A stretch of 64,000 nucleotides of DNA. Origin: Arcanobacterium bovis (GTDB lineage: Bacteria > Actinomycetota > Actinomycetes > Actinomycetales > Actinomycetaceae). The stretch covers positions 1 to 64,000 of the forward strand of contig NZ_SJDT01000005.1 of assembly GCF_004331995.1 (NCBI RefSeq), in the 5' to 3' direction. Below the pieces are notes generated by a model. It had not been told where the DNA came from. It saw only the letters and a list, made by a program, of their open reading frames with translations, and ran no database searches. Each line of letters starts with the position of its first letter. Within the stretch, counting starts at the first letter, position 1. The translations under genes and the position numbers were made by a program. Below are positions 18,081 to 26,703 of this stretch, in pieces.

Positions 18081-19490
18081 ATGAGTAACCGCAACCCGTA
18101 TCGCGAGCCAGTCCCCGAGCCAGTCCCCGAGCCAGTCCCCGAGCCAGCCACAGACCCAGCTGCCCCGGCAACGAACCTCAGCGCCAGCCTGGCCCCTGAT
18201 CCCATCACCAACTCAACCACCGACCTTGCCGATACCCCACAGCTTCCTACGGGCACCGACGTCGTCCTCGCAGCTCAAACCTTGGGAAATACGATCCGCC
18301 GCACGCCGCTGGAAATCTCCCCGCGGCTGAGCGCTCTCGCCCAACGTACGATCTACCTCAAGCGTGAAGATATTCAAGTGGGGCGCTCCTACAAAGTGCG
18401 TGGTGCTTTCAATTTTATTTCGTCGCTCGATAAGGCCGACGCCGCGCGCGGCGTTGTGTGCGCATCGGCAGGTAATCATGCCCAGGGAGTCGCTTTTGCC
18501 TGCAATACGCTCCACATTCGCGGCACGATTTTTATCCCGACCACCACGCCCCGCCAGAAACGTCACCGGATTCGAGACATCGGCGGTGATTGGATTGAGC
18601 TTATCGAATACGGCACTACTTTCGACGAATGTGCTCGCCGAGCCACAGAATTTGCTGTTGAACACGGCGGAGTTTACGTTCATCCTTTCGACGACGTGCG
18701 CACAATCGCAGGTCAGGGTACAGTCGTGAAAGAAATTTTTGAGCAGGCGCAAGAGACTCCGACGTGCGTTGTGGTGCCAATCGGTGGTGGTGGATTGCTT
18801 GCCGGCACCCTCGCGTGGGTCAAGCAATTTCACCCTAGTGTAAAGGTGATCGGGGTAGAACCGAGCGGAGCAGCCTCGATGCAAGCGGCTCTAGCAGCAG
18901 GTGAGCCGGTTACGCTGAGCGAAGTCGATTCTTTTGCAGACGGAACTGCGGTAGCTCGTGCCGGAAATATCACCTTTGAAATGGCGCGTCAGTTTTGCGA
19001 CGCCGTCGTAACAGTTCCCGAGGGAGCCATCAGTTCCGAGATGCTTGATTTATACCAAGTTGAGGGGATTATTACCGAGCCATCTGGCGCGCTCTCCGTA
19101 GCTGCGCTCCGCGGATACCTTGACCTCGACCAACTTCCGCCTGGTCCAATCGCTTTCATCATTAGCGGAGGCAATAACGACGTTTCGCGCTACGACGACA
19201 TCGTGGAACGCTCAATGATCCACGAAGGTTTGCGCCACTATTTTCTGGTCACTTTCCCGCAGCAACCAGGCGCGTTGCGTCTCTTCCTCGACGAAGTCCT
19301 TTCCGACGGCGAAGACATCATCTTGTTTGAATACACCAAAAAGAACAATAGGGAAACAGGGCCAGCACTCGTGGGAATCGAAATTGACGATCCAAATAAC
19401 CTAGATTCCCTGCTAAAACGCATGGATGCTTCGGCAATTCACACCGAAAAACTCGAGCCGAACTCCCCAAGTTTCGGTTTCCTGCTTTAG
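18081..19490 (+). CDS. ilvA: Threonine dehydratase (threonine ammonia-lyase)
   Basis: PLP enzyme making 2-oxobutyrate from threonine, the first step to isoleucine. The PLP lysine lies in GRSYKVRGAFN, SAGNHAQG binds phosphate, and the glycine loop is VPIGGGGLLAG. The C-terminal segment from about residue 375 (HYFLVTFPQQPGALRLFLDE) is an ACT-like regulatory domain with one unit, as in Corynebacterium-type IlvA, so isoleucine feedback is likely. The N-terminus has about 60 extra residues containing EPVP repeats (12-bp DNA repeat). No better internal start exists. The gene is divergent from CYTH with 34 bp between start codons. Confidence 0.92.
   Translation: MSNRNPYREPVPEPVPEPVPEPATDPAAPATNLSASLAPDPITNSTTDLADTPQLPTGTDVVLAAQTLGNTIRRTPLEISPRLSALAQRTIYLKREDIQVGRSYKVRGAFNFISSLDKADAARGVVCASAGNHAQGVAFACNTLHIRGTIFIPTTTPRQKRHRIRDIGGDWIELIEYGTTFDECARRATEFAVEHGGVYVHPFDDVRTIAGQGTVVKEIFEQAQETPTCVVVPIGGGGLLAGTLAWVKQFHPSVKVIGVEPSGAASMQAALAAGEPVTLSEVDSFADGTAVARAGNITFEMARQFCDAVVTVPEGAISSEMLDLYQVEGIITEPSGALSVAALRGYLDLDQLPPGPIAFIISGGNNDVSRYDDIVERSMIHEGLRHYFLVTFPQQPGALRLFLDEVLSDGEDIILFEYTKKNNRETGPALVGIEIDDPNNLDSLLKRMDASAIHTEKLEPNSPSFGFLL
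18105..18146. repeat. 12-bp tandem repeat encoding EPVP
   Basis: Three full copies and one half copy of GAGCCAGTCCCC, in frame with ilvA, giving Glu-Pro-Val-Pro units in its N-terminal extension. Likely slippage-prone. Confidence 0.9.
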
Positions 19491-19537
19491 GCTAGAGGTA
19501 GCTTTAGCCGCAGTTTCTGTTTCTCGATGAGGATGTT

Positions 19538-20458
19538 ATGAGTAATCTTGACGATCTAAATACGCCGCACAACGCTGATTCAACCGACTATGAGCAGCCG
19601 AAAGAGTTGGGCGTAACGCAAGTTCCGCGCAAGCAGGGCGTTAATAAGGCGCTAGTGATCGCCGTCGTCGCGCTTCTCGCTGTGATCGGAGTGCTCGTGG
19701 CATTGCTCGTCACCCGCCATACGCCCGACGACGCCGCGAAGACGTCCGCTCAGACCAGCAACTCCGCACAGGCACCCGATTCCGCCCATCCAGATCGCCA
19801 AGGCGCTGGACGGTCAGGGCAAAACGGACAGTCAGGGCAAGGCGGTAGCGGGGACTCGGCAGGTGCAGCACCCAAAGAAGTCCCGGACAATATTCGCAAA
19901 ATCATTGATTCTCAGCACCGCCTCAAGGCCGACGATCCACGCGCGAAAGGCAAGGTCAATGCGCGCCTAGTAGTCGAGATTTACGCGGATTTCCGCTGCG
20001 GACACTGTGCAAACTTCTCCTTGAACGTGGAGCCGAAGTTGAAGAAGATGATTGACGACGGCACAATTCGGTACGAATTTAACAGCCTCCCAGTGCTCGG
20101 CGAAGAGTCTGTATTAGCAGCTCAGGCTGCACAAGCAGCAGCAAACCAAGGAATGTTTTGGCAGTACCACGACGCCCTTTATGAAGGCCTTGCCACAAAA
20201 TCCGTCACGTACACTGCCGATGGTCTTACTGACCTCGCAAAAACCGTGGGGATCAAAGACGTCGAGAAGTTCCGGGCTGATCTGACATCGCCGCAAACAG
20301 TTGAAGCAGTGCGCAAAGAGCTAGAAAACGGACGCCAACTGGGGATCAACGGCACTCCGGCCTTCCTCATTGGCTACCAATACGTGCCAGGCGGCATTCC
20401 TTTTGAAACCTTCAACCAAATTGTAAATTCAGAACTCAAACGCGAAAAGGCTGCGTAA
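19538..20458 (+). CDS. Membrane-anchored DsbA-like thiol-disulfide oxidoreductase
   Basis: A 306-residue protein: cytosolic tail, one TM anchor (residues 38-58), a Ser/Gly/Gln-rich linker (62-112), then a thioredoxin-fold DsbA-like domain outside the membrane. The active site is DFRCGHC (Cys154/Cys157) with His between the cysteines, and the cis-proline loop is GINGTPAFLIG. It probably forms or shuffles disulfides in exported proteins, like MdbA-type enzymes of actinobacteria. It is followed four bases later by an acyltransferase gene, so the two are likely co-transcribed. Oxidase versus isomerase role is not decided by CGHC alone. Confidence 0.87.
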   Translation: MSNLDDLNTPHNADSTDYEQPKELGVTQVPRKQGVNKALVIAVVALLAVIGVLVALLVTRHTPDDAAKTSAQTSNSAQAPDSAHPDRQGAGRSGQNGQSGQGGSGDSAGAAPKEVPDNIRKIIDSQHRLKADDPRAKGKVNARLVVEIYADFRCGHCANFSLNVEPKLKKMIDDGTIRYEFNSLPVLGEESVLAAQAAQAAANQGMFWQYHDALYEGLATKSVTYTADGLTDLAKTVGIKDVEKFRADLTSPQTVEAVRKELENGRQLGINGTPAFLIGYQYVPGGIPFETFNQIVNSELKREKAA

Positions 20459-20462
20459 CCCC

Positions 20463-21059
20463 ATGTCAGTTACTACATTCATCTCTCATACCTTCCAAAA
20501 ATTCTCCCGTCTCAAGCTCGATTATCAGCCACTTCCCAAGAAAGCGATTGTTATTGGAGCTCCACACACTTCGTACTGGGACGGCATTCTCATGGCTGTG
20601 GCCTTTTGGGACGCCAAGCGCGCATTTAAGTTCCTCGTCAAAGATTCGGCAATGAAATCGCCATTTGGCCCTATCATTCGCAAAGTGGGCGGAATTTCAG
20701 TAGACCGCAGCTCCGCTCATGGCCTAGTGGAACAAATTGCACAGCAAGCGGTGGAGTCAGATGAATTTTTGCTGGTTATCGCACCAAAAGGCACGCGCTC
20801 ACCGCGCGAATTTTGGAAGTCTGGCTTCTACCATATTGCACGCCAAGCCAATATCCCCGTTGTACTTGGATATATCGACACAAATACCAAAACCTACGGC
20901 TGGGCACATGCTCTTGACCTCACCGGTGACGTGGGCGCCGATATGGATGCAATTCGCGCTTTCTATGCCGATAAAGAGGGAATTAACCCACAGTGGAAGA
21001 GCACGCCTCGCTTACGGATGGAAGATGAGCCCGCAGAACCTGAAACAACGAGCAACTGA
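20463..21059 (+). CDS. PlsC-like acyltransferase
   Basis: A 198-residue member of the glycerolipid acyltransferase superfamily. The catalytic HX4D block is PHTSYWDG near residue 35. The acceptor-binding block is APKGTRSPREFWKSGFYHIA, the glycine/arginine motif typical of the family. It lacks a long N-terminal membrane helix, so it may be peripheral. It probably acylates lysophosphatidate or another lipid or alcohol acceptor; the short size resembles small PlsC-like proteins of unknown acceptor. It is translationally close to the DsbA-like gene. Confidence 0.8.
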   Translation: MSVTTFISHTFQKFSRLKLDYQPLPKKAIVIGAPHTSYWDGILMAVAFWDAKRAFKFLVKDSAMKSPFGPIIRKVGGISVDRSSAHGLVEQIAQQAVESDEFLLVIAPKGTRSPREFWKSGFYHIARQANIPVVLGYIDTNTKTYGWAHALDLTGDVGADMDAIRAFYADKEGINPQWKSTPRLRMEDEPAEPETTSN

Positions 21060-21109
21060 TCTCAGTTTCGCCAGCACCTCACATCTCCAGCACCACAGAG
21101 GAGTCCGCC

Positions 21110-22498
21110 TTGGAAACCACTCCGGCAACTACGCTCAACACGCGTGAAGTTTTTTATCCTGGTCACCGCACCTTTGAACACCGTTTACAGGTGCCGCTCG
21201 ACCACAGTGGCCACCTGCTCACCCGTTCTGAACAGGAAAAATTACCGCAGAGTATCGAGATTTTCGCTCGAGAGTTTGTGCGCGCCGGTGGCGAGGAGCT
21301 TCCGCGACTCGTCTACTTCCAAGGTGGACCAGGCTTTGCCGCGCCGCGTCCTACCTCGGTGAATGGCTGGATGGAGAAGCTACTCAAGGATTACCGCATC
21401 GTACTCTTGGACGAGCGTGGCAACGGGCTGTCTCATGCGCTTGACGCGACTCGCGTTACCGCCGTCGGTGATGCTTCACTGCAAGCGGCCTACCTTTCGT
21501 GTTTCCGGGCCGATTCGATTGTGGACGACTCCGAAGCCCTGCGTATCGCCTTGCAAGGCGCTGAACCGTGGAGCGTGTTGGGACAGTCGTTTGGCGGATT
21601 TTGCGTCACAACGTATCTTTCGCGAGCGCCGCACGGCTTACGTGAAGCCATGATTACTGCCGGTCTGCCCTCGCTTTACAGACCAGCAACCGATGTTTAT
21701 GAACGCACCTGGCAACGCACTGAGGAGCGCAATCGCGAGTTTTTCGAACGTTATCCACAAGATGAAGAAATGTGTTGGCGAATCGTGCGTCACCTTGCAG
21801 ATGTGGACGAGTACTTGCCCACAGGTGAGCGGCTAACCCCAGCACGGTTTAGAACGCTGGGAATTTCTTTGGGCGTATCGGATGGGCTCGAAACAATACA
21901 CTTCCTTCTCGAAGATCCTTTTGTGGAGATCGACGACGTACAAAGGCTCAGTGAGCGCTTCTTGGCAGCAATGAGTAGCCAGCTCAGCTATACGGGTATG
22001 CCTTTGTACTGGGCTTTGCACGAGTCGATTTACGCACAAGAAAGTTCGGGTGCCACAGCTTGGGCCGCCGATCGAGTACGCCAGACTCTTCCACAGTTCA
22101 GCGTTCCTCAGCTCTCGGAAGGCTCACAAGGCGAGCGTGAACTGGAAGAACGCATGCGCGCTGCCGGTTTTGGCTTCCGTTTTTCGGGGGAGCATGTGTT
22201 CGCGTGGCAAGGACGCGAAGATCCTGCATTACGAGCGCTCGCACCCGCCGTCGAAATCCTTGCACAGCGCGAAGATTTCCCACCTCTGCACGATGCGGAC
22301 GTGCTAGCGCGCAATACTGTTAAAACGGCAGCGTGGATCTACCGCCCGGATATGTTCGTGCCCTTTGATATCTCAATGGAAACTGCGAACGCTATCAAAG
22401 GTCTAGTGCCGATCATTTCCGACGAATTCCATCATGATGCTTTGCGCACGTCGTCTGATCAGATTGTGGATGGGCTTCTCGCGGCTATTCGTAGCTGA
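21110..22498 (+). CDS. pip: Prolyl aminopeptidase-like alpha/beta hydrolase (S33)
   Basis: A 462-residue alpha/beta hydrolase. FQGGPGF is the HGGPG oxyanion loop, DERGNGLS is the conserved DxRGxGxS element, and GQSFGG holds the nucleophilic serine near residue 165. HHDALRTS near the C-terminus supplies the likely histidine. Peptidase family S33 removes N-terminal proline or other residues. The start is TTG at 21110 with GAGGAG at 21098-21103. It is probably monocistronic. Whether proline is the preferred residue is inference from the family. Confidence 0.82.
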   Translation: METTPATTLNTREVFYPGHRTFEHRLQVPLDHSGHLLTRSEQEKLPQSIEIFAREFVRAGGEELPRLVYFQGGPGFAAPRPTSVNGWMEKLLKDYRIVLLDERGNGLSHALDATRVTAVGDASLQAAYLSCFRADSIVDDSEALRIALQGAEPWSVLGQSFGGFCVTTYLSRAPHGLREAMITAGLPSLYRPATDVYERTWQRTEERNREFFERYPQDEEMCWRIVRHLADVDEYLPTGERLTPARFRTLGISLGVSDGLETIHFLLEDPFVEIDDVQRLSERFLAAMSSQLSYTGMPLYWALHESIYAQESSGATAWAADRVRQTLPQFSVPQLSEGSQGERELEERMRAAGFGFRFSGEHVFAWQGREDPALRALAPAVEILAQREDFPPLHDADVLARNTVKTAAWIYRPDMFVPFDISMETANAIKGLVPIISDEFHHDALRTSSDQIVDGLLAAIRS

Positions 22499-22611
22499 CG
22501 TCTATTCGTAGCTAACGGCCATTTACAGCTGAGCGCTCGCGGCTATCAACCATAGCTCAGTCGGTTAGCCTCACCGTTTGGCGTTCTTTACCGCTTAGCG
22601 CATCTCGCCGC

Positions 22612-23310
22612 CTAGCCAAGCGCTCCTTCAAATTCCAGCAGCGCGTATTTGAGATCCGAGCCGATGGCGTAGTTTCCTACATCGAGACGCCCAAGACCTG
22701 CAAGTTCGCTATTTTCAGCGCTATTTTTTGCGCCACTCCTAACGCCCTTCCCACCAACAGCCACGCCACTCCTAACGTCTTTCGCTCCGCCGTTCTTCGC
22801 GCGAAGCTCGTCACGCTGGCGCATTGCGTCAACCGTGTGTTGCGGCACCACGCGATGACAAGGCACGATGAGCGGAATTGGGTTTTGTGCACAGGCAGTC
22901 CCAATGGCACGGCTCGCGCGAGGATTGCCAATTTCCGCAGCTAGATCGCCGTATGTTGCCATGCTTCCGAACGGAATCGCACACATCGCTTCCCGCGCAT
23001 GAGCGGAAAAATCCGTGCGCGCCGGAGCGAGCTGTAGGTGATCGAAAGCCGTGGCATCACGTCGTCCCCAGGCTGCAATAGCAGCCTCAACGCGCTCTAC
23101 AGCGACGGCGACGACGTGCGGTTGCTTATCCGGCGTCGTCACGTGCAACAGACTTTCGGCTGGCATAATCCACGCGTGACTGATGGCAACGGTGTGGTCC
23201 AAAACGTAGACGAAATGGAAGGAATCTAGGTACTCGTGCCCAGTGTTAAGTGGGATGTTAAGCACAACGCCGCTCAGGCCCGAAAGTATGTTGTTCCAAT
23301 TTTCGTTCAC
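22612..23310 (-). CDS. ogt: Methylated-DNA-protein-cysteine methyltransferase, with insert
   Basis: Transfers alkyl groups from O6-alkylguanine to its own cysteine (VPCHRVV). The helix-turn-helix region IPFGSMATYGDLAAEIG, the NPIPLIVPCHRVV active site and the closing YAIGSDLKYALLEFE are present. About 45 residues of low-complexity Lys/Gly/Ser sequence separate the active site from the C-terminal helix, with a repeated VRSG unit. The GTG at 23310 has AAGG eight bases upstream; a longer reading would enter the divergent aldo/keto reductase gene. Probably functional if the insert loops out. Confidence 0.85.
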   Translation of the reverse strand: MNENWNNILSGLSGVVLNIPLNTGHEYLDSFHFVYVLDHTVAISHAWIMPAESLLHVTTPDKQPHVVAVAVERVEAAIAAWGRRDATAFDHLQLAPARTDFSAHAREAMCAIPFGSMATYGDLAAEIGNPRASRAIGTACAQNPIPLIVPCHRVVPQHTVDAMRQRDELRAKNGGAKDVRSGVAVGGKGVRSGAKNSAENSELAGLGRLDVGNYAIGSDLKYALLEFEGALG

Positions 23311-23349
23311 GCCTAACACCTTAGTAGAAAAATTGGGCACAATAGGTTC

Positions 23350-24198
23350 ATGACGCAAATTTCAGCAGTGAAGCTCAATACCGGAAAGCTCATGCCACAG
23401 CTTGGCTTTGGCACGTACAAGCTCACCCCAGACAACGCCACCGAAGTAGTGCTTGAAGCCCTGAAAATCGGATACCGTCATATCGATACTGCTCAGATGT
23501 ATGGCAACGAGCGTGAAGTCGGTTTGGCGATCAAGGAGTCAGGAATTCCGCGCGAGGAAATCTTCCTCACCACCAAGCTCAACAATGGAAATCATCTTCC
23601 TGACGACGCTCGGCGCACTTTCGATGAGTCGCTCGAAAAACTCGGCACGGATTACGTCGATATGTTCCTTATGCACTGGCCGCTGCCGAAGCTCTACGAT
23701 GGCGATTTCGTCACAACCTACAAGGTGATGGAAGAGTTCGCAATCGACAAGCGCGCACGTGCCATCGGTGTGTCGAATTTCGAACCCCATCACTTAGTTC
23801 CAATCTTGCGTGAAGCCACTATTGTGCCGGCCACTAACCAGATTGAGCTGCACCCTTATCTCCTAAATAAGGCCACATGGGAGTTTTGCCGGAATCAAGG
23901 AATTGCGGTGACCGCGTGGTCTCCGCTAGGTCGTGGACGCCAATTTGAAGATCCCACAATCGTGGAGATCGCCACCCGCATCGGCGCCTCGCCCGCACAG
24001 GTAATTCTCGCTTGGCACCTCCAACACGGTAATATAGCGATTCCGAAGGCAAGTTCAGTGGAACGGCAGCGCGAGAACTTCGAATCTGCGAACATTTCAC
24101 TGAGTGAAGCCGATATGGAAGCTATCGACGCGTTAGATAAAGGTGAAGCTGGCCGAACGGGTAAACACCCCGACGAGATGAACCTGATTCCTAACTGA
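23350..24198 (+). CDS. Aldo/keto reductase
   Basis: A 282-residue NADPH-dependent AKR of the 2,5-diketo-D-gluconate reductase type. The catalytic tetrad is visible: HIDTAQMYGNE (Asp, Tyr), FLTTKL (Lys), LMHWP (His). AIPKASSVERQRENF is the NADPH-binding C-terminal signature. No SD is evident; CACAAT ends six bases before the ATG, so the mRNA may be leaderless. It is divergent from ogt and followed 18 bp later by pdxK. The physiological carbonyl substrate is unknown. Confidence 0.9.
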   Translation: MTQISAVKLNTGKLMPQLGFGTYKLTPDNATEVVLEALKIGYRHIDTAQMYGNEREVGLAIKESGIPREEIFLTTKLNNGNHLPDDARRTFDESLEKLGTDYVDMFLMHWPLPKLYDGDFVTTYKVMEEFAIDKRARAIGVSNFEPHHLVPILREATIVPATNQIELHPYLLNKATWEFCRNQGIAVTAWSPLGRGRQFEDPTIVEIATRIGASPAQVILAWHLQHGNIAIPKASSVERQRENFESANISLSEADMEAIDALDKGEAGRTGKHPDEMNLIPN

Positions 24199-24216
24199 GA
24201 GAGGAGTGGCGGAATT

Positions 24217-25017
24217 ATGGTCACGTTCGCATACACAATCGCGGGCTCTGAAGCCACCGGCGGTGCCGGTTTTCAGGTTGACCTCAAGACCTTCCACGAG
24301 CTCGGAACCTACGGAATGGGTGCTCTAACCTGCATCGTTTCCTTCGATCCGAAGAATAATTGGGCGCACCGTTTTGTGCCTGTCGATCCGCAGGTGATTC
24401 GTGATCAGATCGAGGCAGCCACTAAAGCGCAGGATCTCGATACGGTAAAGATCGGCATGCTCGGACACCCCGAGACGATCAAGGCAGTTGCCGAGAGCTT
24501 GCGCCAGCAAGAGTGGCGCAATATCGTGCTCGATCCAGTGCTGATCTGCAAGGGTCAGGAACCGGGTCACGCACTGGACACCGACAACGCCTTGCGCGAG
24601 CTCATTCTTCCGCTTGCCACTGTGGCGACTCCTAACTATTTTGAGGCATGCACACTTGCCGGCATGGATTCTCTTAACACTGTTGAGGATCTTGAAGAAG
24701 CCGCACGTCGTATTTCCGCACTTGGCCCACGGTACGTTGTGGTTAAGGGCGGTATTGATTTCCCAGGCGACGACGCCGTTGACGTTCTGTGGGACGGTGA
24801 GCAAGCAACTGCTTACCGCACGCCAAAGATCGGCAATGAGCGAGTTTCTGGAGCGGGTTGCACGCTCGCAGCTGCAATTACTGCTGAACTCGCCAAAGGC
24901 ACAGATATTCACGATGCAGTTCGCATTGCAAAAGAAATGGTGACGAAAGGTATTGATGCACGTGTGAGCGCACATACTCCATTCGACACTGTATGGCAAG
25001 GAGCCTATTCCGCCTGA
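24217..25017 (+). CDS. pdxK: Pyridoxine/pyridoxal kinase, ThiD2/PdxK type
   Basis: A 266-residue ribokinase-fold enzyme that phosphorylates B6 vitamers, possibly also hydroxymethylpyrimidine. The N-terminal IAGSEATGGAGFQVDLK and the late GNERVSGAGCTLAAAITAEL anion-hole motif match the Bacillus PdxK/ThiD2 group, which lacks the HGTGC form of typical ThiD. PNYFEACTLAG is the conserved ATP-side motif. The stop TGA overlaps the ATG of the HD gene (TGATG), so the two are co-translated. Downstream PLP enzymes are many in this window (DapL, IlvA, aminotransferase). HMP versus pyridoxal preference needs assay. Confidence 0.85.
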   Translation: MVTFAYTIAGSEATGGAGFQVDLKTFHELGTYGMGALTCIVSFDPKNNWAHRFVPVDPQVIRDQIEAATKAQDLDTVKIGMLGHPETIKAVAESLRQQEWRNIVLDPVLICKGQEPGHALDTDNALRELILPLATVATPNYFEACTLAGMDSLNTVEDLEEAARRISALGPRYVVVKGGIDFPGDDAVDVLWDGEQATAYRTPKIGNERVSGAGCTLAAAITAELAKGTDIHDAVRIAKEMVTKGIDARVSAHTPFDTVWQGAYSA

Positions 25018-25715
25018 TGGATACTTACGGAAAATTTGATACTTTCGCTGAGCTGCGTGCGTTTTTGCACGAAGCGCTAGTTTCGCATCTTCTTCAAGCA
25101 AAACTCCCTACTGAGCGAGCCAAAAGATACCGCATTGAGCACTGTGAACGCGTTGCGAAAATTGGACGTTTAGTTGCTGAAGTTGAGGGCATGGATGCTG
25201 AGCTTTTGGAGCTGGGTTGCCTCATTCACGACATCGGCAAATGGGATGCTGAGGATCCCGTCGACCACGGTAGAGCTGGGGCATTGCTTGCTTTTGATCT
25301 GCTGTGTGAGGCTGAATTGCCGAGTGAGATTTGCGCCGATCTCGCCCAGGGTATTGCCATGCACACTGATGGCTACTGGAATGCCCGCACTGACGCCGAA
25401 GGCACTGGCACAAATGCCGAGGGCAAACCCTATCTTGTGTTTGCGCATGAGCCAAGCGTGCTCGCGCAGTCTATCGGGGACTGCGATAATATCGACCGCT
25501 ATTCCACATATCGCATTTGCGATACGTTGCATTACGTCGATTTCTTGGGCATGGACAAAGATTCGCAGCGTGAGTGGATTATGAATTATGTAGACACGCT
25601 GCACACCTGCCGTGACCAAAAATGCGCTACGGAAATGGCTCAGAAAATGTGGATCGAAAACCTCAACTACCAGGCGATGTTCTTTAAGCGGCTCATGAAC
25701 GAGATTGGTGTATAA
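25017..25715 (+). CDS. HD-domain protein
   Basis: A 232-residue protein with a metal-dependent HD phosphohydrolase domain. The ligand series is YRIEHCERVAK (His), LGCLIHDIGKWD (His-Asp) and AMHTDGYW, with a later Asp (SIGDCDNIDRY). The ATG at 25017 overlaps the pdxK stop codon; an in-frame ATG at 24993 lies inside pdxK and is less likely. Substrate is unknown; nucleotide or phosphorylated vitamer hydrolysis is possible from the coupling with pdxK. No other catalytic domain is attached. Confidence 0.78.
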   Translation: MDTYGKFDTFAELRAFLHEALVSHLLQAKLPTERAKRYRIEHCERVAKIGRLVAEVEGMDAELLELGCLIHDIGKWDAEDPVDHGRAGALLAFDLLCEAELPSEICADLAQGIAMHTDGYWNARTDAEGTGTNAEGKPYLVFAHEPSVLAQSIGDCDNIDRYSTYRICDTLHYVDFLGMDKDSQREWIMNYVDTLHTCRDQKCATEMAQKMWIENLNYQAMFFKRLMNEIGV

Positions 25716-25786
25716 CCCCAGCACTGAGTTGGTAGCAAATATTTTAACCATTTTGGCTTGAAAATAGGGCATTTACATGCAGGTTT

Positions 25787-26686
25787 ATGCTTGCTAGTGT
25801 GAAAATCATGGTTAGCAATACAGGTAGGCGTACGCCTAAAAAGTTGATTCTTGCAATTATTACAACGGCCCTCATCGCACTCTCACCGTTCTTGCACATT
25901 TCTTCTTCCTATGCGGCCGATTCCAAAGGAACCACGTCGCATATTAGTTACCACGCGCCATATCCATACTTACAAGTCACCGATCACATCACCTCACTCG
26001 GAAATGCCACAAATACTCTCACACCAGGCTTTAACGGCGTGAAAGTCAAAATTGTTCAACAAAAACTAGGCATTTGGTATGAACAGCAGCTCGCTTCGAT
26101 GGATGATGCGACTATCGCTGCCGTGCGCTCCTTCCAGCGCAGAGTAGGTCTCCCTGCTACCGGAGTAGTTGACGAAACCACTTGGAAATACATGAACACC
26201 GGCTGGATGTGGCGGATCGATACTTACCAAGCCACCCCAGTTCCGCTGTGGGAAAACCGTGAACAGCGAATCAACGCTATGATCCGCTTTGCGTCTCAAC
26301 AAATCGGCTCTAGCTACACATGGGGCGGTGCGGGATTCTATGCCCTAGGTTTTGACTGCTCAGGGTTAATGTTGCAAACGCTTTACCGCGGAGGGCTCGA
26401 TCCTCAGCCAATTAATGTGCTCCTTCACGCTTATCCTGATTATCGCACCTCGCAAGAGCTGTATAAGTATCCGCACTTCAAGCATGTGCCCGTGGAAAAG
26501 CGAGAGCGTGGCGACATCGTCTTTTACACAGACCGCAACGGACAAGTCATTCATACCGCCTTGTATATTGGCAACGATCAGATTATCCACACCGACTGGA
26601 TGGGCAGACCTGCCCGCATTGATACGGTATTCAAACCCAGGATTGCGCCGACTGCAATTCGGCCCTTCCCGCGCGAAGCTTCGTGA
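25787..26686 (+). CDS. Secreted peptidoglycan-binding NlpC/P60 endopeptidase
   Basis: A 299-residue exported protein: signal peptide (KKLILAIITTALIALSPFL, then AYA-like cleavage near residue 42), a PG_binding_1 domain (about 85-140, GVKVKIVQQKLGIWY and FQRRVGLPATGVVDETTW), and an NlpC/P60 domain. Catalytic Cys lies in GFDCSGLM and His in IHTALYIGN. It probably cleaves peptide stems in the wall. Start at 25787 has only AGG upstream; ATG at 25808 gives a normal signal peptide and is equally possible. It is followed by a lipoprotein gene 17 bp later. Confidence 0.88.
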   Translation: MLASVKIMVSNTGRRTPKKLILAIITTALIALSPFLHISSSYAADSKGTTSHISYHAPYPYLQVTDHITSLGNATNTLTPGFNGVKVKIVQQKLGIWYEQQLASMDDATIAAVRSFQRRVGLPATGVVDETTWKYMNTGWMWRIDTYQATPVPLWENREQRINAMIRFASQQIGSSYTWGGAGFYALGFDCSGLMLQTLYRGGLDPQPINVLLHAYPDYRTSQELYKYPHFKHVPVEKRERGDIVFYTDRNGQVIHTALYIGNDQIIHTDWMGRPARIDTVFKPRIAPTAIRPFPREAS

Positions 26687-26703
26687 TTCGCTAGGCGAAG
26701 AGA

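Noticed and set aside
18105-18146. Short tandem units as a possible CRISPR array
   Set aside because: Units are 12 bp, directly contiguous and in coding frame, with no spacers.
22553-22568. tRNA D-arm-like string TAGCTCAGTCGGTTAG
   Set aside because: No acceptor stem, anticodon arm or TTCGAAT-type T-arm can be folded around it. Most likely a coincidence or a fragment, not a tRNA gene.
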